Assembly (NCBI RefSeq): GCF_013393185.1
Contig: NZ_QJQX01000020.1
Span: 1 to 39,568, forward strand
Length of the DNA stretch: 39,568 nt
Source of the DNA: Sphingobium lactosutens
GTDB taxonomy: Bacteria; Pseudomonadota; Alphaproteobacteria; Sphingomonadales; Sphingomonadaceae
Direction: 5' to 3'
The position numbers and the translations under genes are program-made. The notes beneath the pieces are model-generated. The model worked only from the letters and a program-made list of their open reading frames with translations. It was not told the origin of the DNA and searched no databases. This document shows, one piece after another, positions 17,108 to 25,131 of the stretch. Within the stretch, counting starts at the first letter, position 1. Every line of letters starts with the position of its first letter.

Positions 17108-18769
17108 TCAACTGGTGCTGGCCGCATGCCGGCCGGCGCGCCGGCCGGAAAAAACGCAATCGCCAATCGACAGACCGCTTACATATTGGTTCGAGCACAG
17201 GCCAAAGGCAGTCCTGCCCGCTGCATAGAGTCCCTGAACCGGTTCGTCTCCCTGCCCGAGGACCTGCCCGCTATCCTCGTCCACCAGGAGGCCCCCAATT
17301 GTGAACAGCTGGCTAAAGGCGAATATGTTGGCGATCGAGAAATTGACCGCATAAAAGGAAGCACCCTCGATGGGGACGCGATTTTCCGGGAGCTTCCCGA
17401 AGGCATCGCCCGCTCCCATCGTTTGATTGTAGCGCGCGACGCTGTTTTCGAGCGCGGCGGGATCCAAACCGATCTTGCCGCCCAACGCTCCAATCGAGCG
17501 CGCGCGGCGGGTGCGCCCGAAGAGCAGGTTGAGAAGCGCGGCGCCGCCGAAATAGCGAAATGTCGCCCAGCCGCTCAAAAGGCATTGGCGCACGGCCGCG
17601 TGCAGATCGCGCGCATTGAGGATGAGCCATGCCGCGCCCTCGGGCTGCGCCAGGATCGCCGCCCCCAGAATAGAATTATAGGCGTCTTCGCTGCAGAAAC
17701 GCTCGCCCGAACGATTGACCATTATCCCGCGCAGATAAGGAGCGGGCGGCGCCATCACTCTTCCCAGATAAACGCGGTCCATCCCTCTCGTCCGTCCGCC
17801 CGCCGACAAGCCCAGACGATGCCCCGATCCATTGCATCCAAGGGACGCCATTCGCATCGTCGCTCTTATGTTGGATGCTATGAACGGGACATTCTCCTTC
17901 AGCATATCCAGATTATGGGAGAACCCGCCAGTCGCCAGCACGACCCCCTTTCGAGCCCGAATACGAATTGCGTGGGCATGGTCCTGCTCCAGTCTGGCGG
18001 TCTCGCGGGAAGATCGCGCAGCAGGGCCTGCGTTGAACGGCGTCATGGGATCAACCTTGGCAAAGAGCTTTTGATGAAGCCGCCGCCGGTTCTGATCCAG
18101 CGACCGGGCCTCGATCCCGATGACACGGCCGGCTGCATCCATGACGAGGCGGGTGACCGGACTATGTTCAAGGATCTTGATGCCCGCCCGTTCGACTGCC
18201 TCGCGCAGCCTGTCGTAGAAGACGTAACCGGAGAATCCTGTGCCCACGGTGCGATGCCCGCGCGCGGCGGGCTTCGCCACCGAGGCGAACGCCGGCGACT
18301 TCTCATTTCCAGAATATTGCAGGAAATATCCCTCCGGTGGATAGACCGTCTTTTCTTTGTAGAAGCTGCTATCGAACGGAACGCCTTGTTTCATGAGCCA
18401 TTCGAGTTCGGCGCGACTGCCCTCACAATAGCGGCGCAAAAGGTCGGGGGATACTGCATCACCCACCTCCAGCCGAAGATATCTGGCCATCTCCTCAGGC
18501 GTATCCTCTACGCCCGCTTCGCGCTGAATCCGCGTGCCGCCGCCGGCATAGATCACGCCTCCGCTAAATCGCGTCGCGCCTCCACCGGCGAAGCGATCGA
18601 GTATCATTACCTTAGCGCCATTCTCGTGCGCTTCGAGGGCGGCGCACGCCCCGGCCCCGCCAAATCCCACGATTGCGACATCCGTTTCCGCGTCCCAGTT
18701 CGCCTCATTCGCGTTCTCCACGATGATCGGCGGCAGGATCGGCAAATCCCGGGTCTGCAAGTCAGCCAT
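17108..18769 (-). CDS. FAD-dependent dehydrogenase, fumarate reductase / 3-ketosteroid dehydrogenase-like
   Basis: A 553-residue flavoprotein. The FAD-binding Rossmann motif is AIVGFGGAGACAALEA (about 32-47) and GGFSHNLDM and TIGGLLVDEDSGQVL follow. The C-terminal FAD/active-site segment is GLYAAGRTAFGLCSNQYVSGLSIGDCVFSGRRAG. The Tyr529-Val-Ser531 triplet resembles the Tyr and Ser active-site residues described for delta4-(5alpha)-3-ketosteroid dehydrogenase, so introduction of a C=C double bond next to a ketone is the best guess. Fumarate or urocanate reductase-like activity cannot be excluded. ATG at 18769 was chosen (GGAGAGAAGG upstream). It lies 60 bases downstream of cofC, at the end of the PQQ-cof operon. 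A 20-base GC palindrome lies inside its last codons. Confidence 0.88.
   Translation of the reverse strand: MADLQTRDLPILPPIIVENANEANWDAETDVAIVGFGGAGACAALEAHENGAKVMILDRFAGGGATRFSGGVIYAGGGTRIQREAGVEDTPEEMARYLRLEVGDAVSPDLLRRYCEGSRAELEWLMKQGVPFDSSFYKEKTVYPPEGYFLQYSGNEKSPAFASVAKPAARGHRTVGTGFSGYVFYDRLREAVERAGIKILEHSPVTRLVMDAAGRVIGIEARSLDQNRRRLHQKLFAKVDPMTPFNAGPAARSSRETARLEQDHAHAIRIRARKGVVLATGGFSHNLDMLKENVPFIASNIRATMRMASLGCNGSGHRLGLSAGGRTRGMDRVYLGRVMAPPAPYLRGIMVNRSGERFCSEDAYNSILGAAILAQPEGAAWLILNARDLHAAVRQCLLSGWATFRYFGGAALLNLLFGRTRRARSIGALGGKIGLDPAALENSVARYNQTMGAGDAFGKLPENRVPIEGASFYAVNFSIANIFAFSQLFTIGGLLVDEDSGQVLGQGDEPVQGLYAAGRTAFGLCSNQYVSGLSIGDCVFSGRRAGRHAASTS
17129..17148. repeat. 20-base perfect GC palindrome in the 3' end of the FAD dehydrogenase gene
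   Basis: CCGGCCGGCGCGCCGGCCGG equals its reverse complement. It encodes S-G-R-R-A-G-R before the stop at 17108 and adjoins a run of six A (plus strand). In RNA it would form a very stable hairpin, but the U-run lies on the upstream side for minus-strand transcription, so it is not a standard terminator. Confidence 0.7.
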
Positions 18770-18829
18770 ACCTTCTCTCCTCAACAAGCCTTATGGTGCC
18801 TTCCCCCCACTCACTTTCCCGTGCCAAGC

Positions 18830-19432
18830 TCAATATCCGAGGAATTCCACGGGCATGAGGGGGGTGTCGTTCGGCAGATCAATGTCAGTCGCGAGACCTC
18901 GCCGATAGAAGACAGATGCAGACAGGCCCGCCTTGCGGGCGGCCGTCAGGTGCGCGCCCAGGCTGGACGCCCCGTAAAGATACGGGATGGCCAAAGGCGG
19001 GCGAACAAGCAGGGCGTTCGTGCCCTTGCGATGACGGTCCGGTGCTATGACCACATCCGCTTCGCGGGACACCTGCAGCATGACGTCGAGATCATTCTTG
19101 TCGAGGAGTGGCAGATCACAGCTCAGGGACAAGACCGCGCTCGCGCCGCGATCCCGGCCGAACGCCGCGGCCTGGGTAAGGGCGAGGTTAAGATCGCTTC
19201 CATCCTCCTGCAGGGAAATGGCGCCGCGACGCTCGGCCTCATCGCGAACAGCCAGCGAACGGCTCACGACGATGCATCGCGATGCATCGACCAGCTGACA
19301 GGCGATATCGAGACAGTTCCGGAAGAATCTCCAGTTCAGCGTCTTGCGGTAGTCCGCATCAAAGATGCCCGAAAGGCGCGTCTTGCCCTCCTCGGGCGGA
19401 CGTACCGGGAGGAGGATATGGCAGGGACTCAC
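18830..19432 (-). CDS. cofC: 2-phospho-L-lactate (or phosphoglycerate/PEP) guanylyltransferase CofC
   Basis: A 200-residue nucleotidyltransferase of coenzyme F420 biosynthesis, which charges a three-carbon phospho-acid with GMP for CofD. It has the N-terminal HILLPVRPPEEGKTRL, the acidic LSLSCDLPLL strand, VVIAPDRHRKGTNALLVRPP, and the C-terminal ATDIDLPNDTPLM. All are characteristic of CofC/FbiD. I placed the start at GTG 19432 because it overlaps the cofD stop as GTGA and the protein then begins at the conserved strand. A longer frame from 19516 would overlap cofD by 88 bases. Which substrate is used (2-phospholactate, phosphoenolpyruvate or 3-phosphoglycerate, all known in different organisms) cannot be read by eye. 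Confidence 0.9.
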   Translation of the reverse strand: MSPCHILLPVRPPEEGKTRLSGIFDADYRKTLNWRFFRNCLDIACQLVDASRCIVVSRSLAVRDEAERRGAISLQEDGSDLNLALTQAAAFGRDRGASAVLSLSCDLPLLDKNDLDVMLQVSREADVVIAPDRHRKGTNALLVRPPLAIPYLYGASSLGAHLTAARKAGLSASVFYRRGLATDIDLPNDTPLMPVEFLGY

Positions 19433-20355
19433 CGCAGGCTCGAAGCGAAAGCCAGGCTTTCTCGCGCCAGCCGCTGCTGATCGGCGTCCGAGGCCATGAG
19501 TGTATTGCAGGACCACACCGCAACACCCTCGGCGGTCAGGCCACGGCTTTCTTCGCTATGGACCAGGATTCCGTCGAGCAGCCCATCATAATATTCGATC
19601 ACTCCCTCGGTCGTCGTCGCACGACCAAGCTCGATCATGATCTTTGCTGCCGGACCTTTTACAGCCCGCCCGTCAATGAACGGAGAAACGGCGACGACGG
19701 GCGCGGATGACGCCATCAGTCTCTCGCGAACACCGCCCACTGCCAATATGGGCGTGATGCTGAGGACAGGGTTTGAGGGACAAATGATGACGGCCTGAAG
19801 ATCGGGATTTTCCAGACCGTCCAACAGCGCCGGCGAAGGTTTTGCGCATTCCACACCCTCCAGGCGTATCGAGAGAAATCGAGGCTCGGCGGGATGGCGG
19901 ACAAAATAGTCCTGAAACGCCAGGACACCTTGGTCAGTCTCTATCATCGAGCGAACCGGATCATCGCTCATGGGCACTATCCGGTGATTAATGCCTAACC
20001 TTCCGGCAATAAAACTCGTCACCGCCGATAGAGGGGCGTCGCGCAGCATCATCGTTCGCATCAAATGCGTTGCGACATCCTGGTCTCCAAGACGGAACCA
20101 GGTGTCGCCGCCCAATCGCTCAATCGCTCCCATGAGCGACCAGCTTTCGTTTGCGATGCCCCAGCCCTGGTCGAGGTTGTTGATGCCTGCCAGAGTGTAG
20201 CAGACCGTATCAAGGTCAGGTGAAATGCTAAGCCCAAGATGTTCAGAGTCATCGCCCGTATTAACAACGATGGTGAGCTGGTCGTCGGGCAGGACGGCGA
20301 CCAGTCCATTGGCGAGACGAGCCCCCCCGACGCCGCCAGCAAGTGCGAGAATCAT
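19429..20355 (-). CDS. cofD: 2-phospho-L-lactate transferase CofD
   Basis: A 308-residue protein with the hallmark CofD/FbiA motifs: LALAGGVGGARLANGL (3-18), VVNTGDD (30-36), HLGLSISPDLDTVCYTLAG, CPSNPVLSITPILAVGGVRERL, and VAVSPFIDGRAVKGPAAKIM. It transfers the phospho-acid moiety from the CofC product to the deazaflavin FO, giving F420-0 or its analogue. Length is normal. The ATG overlaps the cofE stop as ATGA, and its own stop overlaps the cofC GTG, so the three proteins are made with translational coupling. FO itself must come from an FO synthase (CofG/CofH or FbiC) that is not in this window. Confidence 0.95.
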   Translation of the reverse strand: MILALAGGVGGARLANGLVAVLPDDQLTIVVNTGDDSEHLGLSISPDLDTVCYTLAGINNLDQGWGIANESWSLMGAIERLGGDTWFRLGDQDVATHLMRTMMLRDAPLSAVTSFIAGRLGINHRIVPMSDDPVRSMIETDQGVLAFQDYFVRHPAEPRFLSIRLEGVECAKPSPALLDGLENPDLQAVIICPSNPVLSITPILAVGGVRERLMASSAPVVAVSPFIDGRAVKGPAAKIMIELGRATTTEGVIEYYDGLLDGILVHSEESRGLTAEGVAVWSCNTLMASDADQQRLARESLAFASSLR

Positions 20356-21143
20356 TGGAAGAGATCCATGTCGAGCGGTCGGATCAGATCCGACGCGGCG
20401 CCATCATGCTTGTCGTAGGCAAGTCCACGCACGATCACCACGGGTCGGCCCTCCCCTGACTGTCCCATGAGCAGCGAGGCAGCCGCCGCAACCTCGTCTG
20501 CAAATCCAAGTTCACTGGTCTCAAGCCTGCGGCCATAGAGATCCTCACGCCCCCTCAAATCGAGCAGGCCCGGCATGCCCGCCACTCCTATGGCTGTGCC
20601 TGTCGTCCCCTGACGCCAAGCCCGGCCCAGACTATCGATGATGACGACCGCCACTCTGACACCGCTTAGGACCATGAGCGCATCGCGCAATCGCCGGGCG
20701 CTGGCGTCCGGGTCGCGCGGAAGAAGGAGCGCCGCCGCTTGCCCGCGATGATCGATATTGGACTTATCGATACCGGCATTGGCCAGAACGAAGCCAAGTC
20801 GGTGTCGAACGATGAGAACCCCTTTCTTTGCCCGCAACACCTCGGACGATTCCTGGAGCACGAGTTCGACAAGCCGCGGGTCCTTCGCCACGCGGTTCGC
20901 AAGAGCGGTCGCTTCGGCCGAAGGGGAGACGCTATCGAGAACAACGAGGCGACCCTCTGCTTTCGAGACGATTTTCTGGGCCAGGACAACCACGTCTCCC
21001 TCCAGCAGCGCACCCCCGGAGGATTCGAGAGACGTGACGATGAGAGATGCAAGATCGTCATCGGAATGCACGAGTGGAAACCGGGTGAGTGCTGTCACGA
21101 CCAGTCCGGCCTCGTTACGCGTATTGTCGCTGGTCAACGCCAT
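20352..21143 (-). CDS. cofE: Coenzyme F420-0:L-glutamate ligase CofE
   Basis: A 263-residue ligase that adds the gamma-linked glutamate tail to F420-0 using GTP. Family motifs are clear: GDVVVLAQKIVSKAEGR (48-64), RHRLGFVLANAGIDKSN, IDSLGRAWRQGTTGTAIGVAGM, DLRGREDLYGRRLETSELGFADEVAAAASLLMGQ. It is the short form, as in archaea, and lacks the C-terminal flavin-binding nitroreductase-like domain of actinobacterial FbiB, which reduces dehydro-F420. If the CofC substrate is phosphoenolpyruvate, a separate reductase would be needed. It starts 6 bases after the quinohaemoprotein dehydrogenase stop and overlaps cofD by 4 bases. Confidence 0.95.
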   Translation of the reverse strand: MALTSDNTRNEAGLVVTALTRFPLVHSDDDLASLIVTSLESSGGALLEGDVVVLAQKIVSKAEGRLVVLDSVSPSAEATALANRVAKDPRLVELVLQESSEVLRAKKGVLIVRHRLGFVLANAGIDKSNIDHRGQAAALLLPRDPDASARRLRDALMVLSGVRVAVVIIDSLGRAWRQGTTGTAIGVAGMPGLLDLRGREDLYGRRLETSELGFADEVAAAASLLMGQSGEGRPVVIVRGLAYDKHDGAASDLIRPLDMDLFQ

Positions 21144-21149
21144 CCCGAC

Positions 21150-23303
21150 CTACCTCGCCTGCGGATCGACGGGCGATGGTCGTACACCGGCCTTTCGAGC
21201 GGCTGCGGCAACAGAACGGATATATTGTCGCAAATCCTCGAGCTCCCGCTCCGTGAGCTCCTGAAATCTGGGCATGCCGACAGACGCAAGCGCGCCGGCA
21301 TGGACGATCTTGGAGAAGGCCTCGGAGGAGGGCGGCACTGCGGATCGCCGCAGGTCCGGCGCGGTTCCGGTCGTCATCAGCGCTCCGCCGTGACAGACAA
21401 CACAGTGATTATAGACTTTGAGTCCTCGCGCCGCGCTCTGCGGGTTCTCCCGATAGTCCGGGTCCTCCGCAAATCCGGTTTCGACCGCTTGCGCTTCCGG
21501 CAGGCGCGCCGTCTCTCCCAGGGCAAATGTCAAAACCCTGCGGCTTTGCTGACGATAGTCGAAAGTGCGGTCACCGGAGATAGCGCTGTTCATGACGCCC
21601 ATGGATGCGCCCATACCCGTGATCACGGTGACATATTGCCGCCCTCCGACCCGATAGGAAATGGGTGGCGCGAGCACGGGAGACTTGGCGTCGAAGGACC
21701 AAAGCTCCTTTCCCGTGCGCGCATCAAAGGCATGAAACTTGCCGTCGGTCTGTCCCTGGAAGACGAGATTGCCGCCTGTCGAAAGCACCCCGCCGCCATA
21801 GAGGCCTGACGTATGTATCCGCCAAACAGGTTTGCGGGAAGCGGGATCCCAAGCAAGCAACGTGCTTGATCCCCGCGCTCCCGGAATGGCGTCCATGTTC
21901 ATGCCGCCGCTTATCTGATTTCCCGCCTTCCAGCTGAAAGGTGCAACCTGACTATAGCGCATGCCATATTCGATCACGGGGATGTAGACATATCCGGTCT
22001 GCGGGCTGAGGGAGGATGGGAGCCAGCTATGTGCGCCCAGCGATGAGGGCCACATGTCGAAACGCGCATTGCCCGGGACACGGGCGGCGGGGTTCTCGAC
22101 CGGCCTTCCACTGTGCGGATCGATGTGAGACGCCCATGTGATCTTGGCCGCATAGCGGTCGGCCGAAAGCAGTTCCCCCGTGGCGCGATCAAGAACGTAG
22201 AGAAAGCCGTTCTTAGGCGCCTGCACGAGAACCTTGCGGCGGACAGAACCGATCTTCATATCGGCCAACTGCATGTCCTGGCTGGCGTTATAGTCCCAAT
22301 TTTCGGCCGGATTTACCTGATAATGCCATTTATAGCGGCCCGTATCGGCATCGAGGGCCACGATCGAGCATAGAAAGAGATTGTCCCCCTTGCCCTCGCT
22401 TCTCGCTTTATAATTCCAGGGCGCGCCATTGCCCGTGCCCAGGAAAACACTATTCGTTTCAGAGTCGTAAGTCATGGCGTTCCAGACGGTGCCCCCGCCG
22501 CCATTCTTCCACCATTGCCCCGACCAGGTTTTCGCGCTCATCGCCTGGGCCTCGTCTTCAAAACCCTTTGCCGGATCACCCGGTACGGTGAAGAAACGCC
22601 AGAGTTGCCGCCCTGTCTCGGCATCATAGGCGGTGACATATCCTCTCGTTCTCGCCGCGTCGGCGCCGCCATGTCCGATGATCACCTTGCCGTCCAGAAC
22701 GCGAGGCGCGCCGGAGATAAAGCGGTCGTCTCCCGGCTCCGTCGTCTGGCTGCTCCAAAGCGCTTTGCCTGTTGCCGCGTCGATGGCTATCAACCGGCCA
22801 TCCTGGGTGCCGACATAGATTTTTCCGTTCCACCAGGCGAGGCCGCGCGATCCCCAGCCTTGGCGAAGCCGTTCCCCGGCCTTCGCGGCCGCTTCGGGAT
22901 CGAAGGTCCACAACAGCTTTCCGCTCACGGCGTCAAACGCGCGCACGACGCTATAGCCCGTCGATGTGAACAGCTTGCCATCGACCTCGATCGGGTTGCT
23001 CAAGGGATTGCCGGGCGGAAGATCATAATACCACGCCAGTCCCAGCTGCTTGACGGTCCCCGCGTTGATCTGATCGAGGGGACTATAATGTTGCTCGCCA
23101 TAAGTTCTGCCATAAGCGGGCCAGTCATCCCCTTCCCGACCATCAAGCAGCTTGAGACGCGCGGATTGCGCTGCGGCGGAGAGAGGGCGCTCGACGGCGA
23201 AGTCGGCTTTTCCCGCCTCGCGAAAACCCAAGCCGATTATCGAGGCGCCAGCCGAAATCGCCAGAAACGCGGCCAGGCAGATTATACGCGTGCGAGCTCC
23301 CAA
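21150..23303 (-). CDS. PQQ-dependent quinohaemoprotein alcohol dehydrogenase
   Basis: A 717-residue exported enzyme. An N-terminal signal segment (CLAAFLAISAGASIIGLGF) is followed by an eight-bladed PQQ propeller (DWPAYGRTYGEQHYSPLDQIN onward, tryptophan-docking repeats such as LIAIDAATGKALW). Catalytic Asp337 lies in NWDY. A C-terminal cytochrome c domain binds haem at Cys634-Val-Val-Cys637-His638, with probable sixth ligand Met677. It oxidises an alcohol in the periplasm and passes electrons to the respiratory chain. The adjacent Cys-Cys pair usual near residue 150 is absent (QGWGSRGLAWW instead). Start is TTG at 23303 behind GGAGGGAGAGG. It is the first gene of the cofE-cofD-cofC-FAD dehydrogenase operon. 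No PQQ biosynthesis genes are in the window. Confidence 0.93.
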   Translation of the reverse strand: MGARTRIICLAAFLAISAGASIIGLGFREAGKADFAVERPLSAAAQSARLKLLDGREGDDWPAYGRTYGEQHYSPLDQINAGTVKQLGLAWYYDLPPGNPLSNPIEVDGKLFTSTGYSVVRAFDAVSGKLLWTFDPEAAAKAGERLRQGWGSRGLAWWNGKIYVGTQDGRLIAIDAATGKALWSSQTTEPGDDRFISGAPRVLDGKVIIGHGGADAARTRGYVTAYDAETGRQLWRFFTVPGDPAKGFEDEAQAMSAKTWSGQWWKNGGGGTVWNAMTYDSETNSVFLGTGNGAPWNYKARSEGKGDNLFLCSIVALDADTGRYKWHYQVNPAENWDYNASQDMQLADMKIGSVRRKVLVQAPKNGFLYVLDRATGELLSADRYAAKITWASHIDPHSGRPVENPAARVPGNARFDMWPSSLGAHSWLPSSLSPQTGYVYIPVIEYGMRYSQVAPFSWKAGNQISGGMNMDAIPGARGSSTLLAWDPASRKPVWRIHTSGLYGGGVLSTGGNLVFQGQTDGKFHAFDARTGKELWSFDAKSPVLAPPISYRVGGRQYVTVITGMGASMGVMNSAISGDRTFDYRQQSRRVLTFALGETARLPEAQAVETGFAEDPDYRENPQSAARGLKVYNHCVVCHGGALMTTGTAPDLRRSAVPPSSEAFSKIVHAGALASVGMPRFQELTERELEDLRQYIRSVAAAARKAGVRPSPVDPQAR

Positions 23304-23626
23304 AACCCTCTCCCTCCATCACGCCATATATATGAACTACTATTCAATAATCCTGGACTTCTTGATTTTCCAGCGGAAAGGCAAGGCGCATGTTTCGTGA
23401 GCTGCATTGTCAGATACTACTTCTTTTCGTGATCTCGGCCGATTTCGGCTCTTCGGATGCCCAATTCTGGACTACGGGACGATCTGGAATAATTCTGATT
23501 GATGATTCGTAATTGACTCCAAATCCGGATCACGATCCTGTAGAGGCGGCGCATCAGGTCCGGCTGCGGAGGGCGATCGCAGCCTTGCAAGAGACCATCC
23601 ACAGTGCGGGGAGGAAGTGACAGACG
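23304..23626. other. Divergent intergenic region between the PQQ-cof operon and the aldehyde dehydrogenase
   Basis: About 323 bases, AT-rich near 23320-23360 and 23480-23520, with no recognised gene. It should contain divergent promoters. An ATGAAC hexamer at 23332-23337 matches half-sites clustered at 27131-27216, but one hexamer is not significant. The aldehyde dehydrogenase ribosome site is GGGGAGGAAG near 23607-23616. Confidence 0.5.
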
Positions 23627-25096
23627 ATGACGTCCATACTCAACCATGGAGATCGCTTCTTTATCGACGGAGAATGGAAGACGCCGACTACCACCGACCG
23701 GTTCGACGTCGTCAATCCGGCGACCGAGAAGCTCTTTCTTCAAGTTCCCGCCGCACATGCAACGGACATGGAATATGCCGTGAACGCCGCGCGCAGGGCA
23801 TTTGATGAAGGTCCATGGCCGCTGCTCTCACATGCGGATCGCGCCGCCTATCTCCGGGCGATGGCGGACGAGATCGAACGCCGAACGGCCGATCTGTCAC
23901 TCATCTGGACGAGTGAAATGGGCATATTGCACTCCGCCAGCAAAGCCGCGACGCCAGTGGCCGCCAGCATTTTTTGCGATTATGCGGCGCTGGCCGAGAC
24001 GTTCCCGTTCGAGGAGAGAAAAGAAACCCGGACGGGGGGAGCCGTGGGATTGCTGACACGCGAGCCCGTGGGGGTCGTGGCGGCGATTATTCCGTGGAAC
24101 GGTCCGCTGCTCCTTGCCGCCTACAAGATCGCGCCCGCTCTGCTCGCCGGATGCACAATCGTCCTCAAGGCAGCGCCCGAGGCGCCCGGCGCAGCCTATC
24201 TGCTGGCCGAAATCGCCCAGACCATCGGCCTGCCCCGCGGCGTTCTGAATGTTCTGACCGCGGATCGCGAGGTGTCGGAATCGCTGGTCCGCCACGCGTC
24301 CATCGACAAGGTCACCTTCACCGGGTCGAGCGGTGCGGGCAAGAAAATCGCCTCGATCTGTGGAGAGAGGGTCGCAAGGTGCACGCTCGAACTGGGGGGC
24401 AAGTCGGCTGCCATCGTGCTTGACGACTATGATATCGGGGACGCGGCGAAAAAGATCGCTTCGGCCACTACCTACATGACCGGCCAGGTATGCGCCGCGC
24501 TGACGCGGATCATTGTACCAGGGAATCGTCACGAGACGTTCGTCGAGGCCCTCGCCGCCGAGTTCGGTAAAATTCGTGTAGGCGATCCATTCGCGGACGA
24601 AAGCGAAATGGGGCCGCTGGCGATGGCGCGGCAACGCGCCCGGGTCGAGGCTTATATCGAGGAAGGTCGGAGGCAAGGCGGCGTCATAGCGGCAGGGGGC
24701 GGCAGACCCGCTCATTTGGATCTAGGTTATTACTTCGAGCCCACGGTCTTTGCCCGCGTCACCAATAACATGACGATCGCGCGGGAGGAGATTTTCGGGC
24801 CCGTGGTTTGCGTCATACAAGCGAACGACGAGGACGACGCGGTGCGTATCGCCAATGCATCCGATTTCGGCCTCAACGGGTCCGTCTTCACGAATGATGT
24901 CGAGCGCGCCTACGGTATTTCCCGGCGACTGCGTACCGGCACCGTCGGCCAAAACGACTTCCGCAGCGACTTCTCGATCGGCTTTGGGGGCTTCAAGCAA
25001 TCAGGCATCGGTAGAGAGGGCGGTCGCGATGGCCTTCTCCCATTCCTCGAGTCTAAAACCATCATCCTGGATGCTGAACCTACCCACTTGCGCTGA
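23627..25096 (+). CDS. NAD(P)-dependent aldehyde dehydrogenase
   Basis: A 489-residue ALDH-superfamily enzyme with all catalytic residues. Cys289 in TGQVCAALTR is the nucleophile, Glu255 in LELGGKSA the general base, and Asn158 in PWNGP stabilises the oxyanion. Lys181 is in the cofactor site. FTGSSGAGKK and EEIFGPVVCV are the usual structural motifs. It converts an aldehyde to a carboxylic acid in the cytoplasm. Being divergent from the quinohaemoprotein dehydrogenase, it may act on the aldehyde formed by that enzyme or by an SDR. It is followed closely by an EthD-like gene. The residue after the catalytic Cys is Ala, which gives no substrate clue. Confidence 0.94.
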   Translation: MTSILNHGDRFFIDGEWKTPTTTDRFDVVNPATEKLFLQVPAAHATDMEYAVNAARRAFDEGPWPLLSHADRAAYLRAMADEIERRTADLSLIWTSEMGILHSASKAATPVAASIFCDYAALAETFPFEERKETRTGGAVGLLTREPVGVVAAIIPWNGPLLLAAYKIAPALLAGCTIVLKAAPEAPGAAYLLAEIAQTIGLPRGVLNVLTADREVSESLVRHASIDKVTFTGSSGAGKKIASICGERVARCTLELGGKSAAIVLDDYDIGDAAKKIASATTYMTGQVCAALTRIIVPGNRHETFVEALAAEFGKIRVGDPFADESEMGPLAMARQRARVEAYIEEGRRQGGVIAAGGGRPAHLDLGYYFEPTVFARVTNNMTIAREEIFGPVVCVIQANDEDDAVRIANASDFGLNGSVFTNDVERAYGISRRLRTGTVGQNDFRSDFSIGFGGFKQSGIGREGGRDGLLPFLESKTIILDAEPTHLR

Positions 25097-25131
25097 AGGT
25101 TGGTGAGAGACCGAACAATGGGAGAATGTCG

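Noticed and set aside
17129..17148. GC palindrome as a rho-independent terminator for the FAD dehydrogenase
   Set aside because: It lies before the stop codon and its T-run is upstream of the hairpin on the transcribed strand.
16925..19480. Plus-strand open frame of about 850 codons opposite the FAD dehydrogenase and cofC
   Set aside because: It is the mirror of real genes on the minus strand, caused by high GC codon bias. Its translation has no family motifs, whereas the minus-strand proteins are clear.
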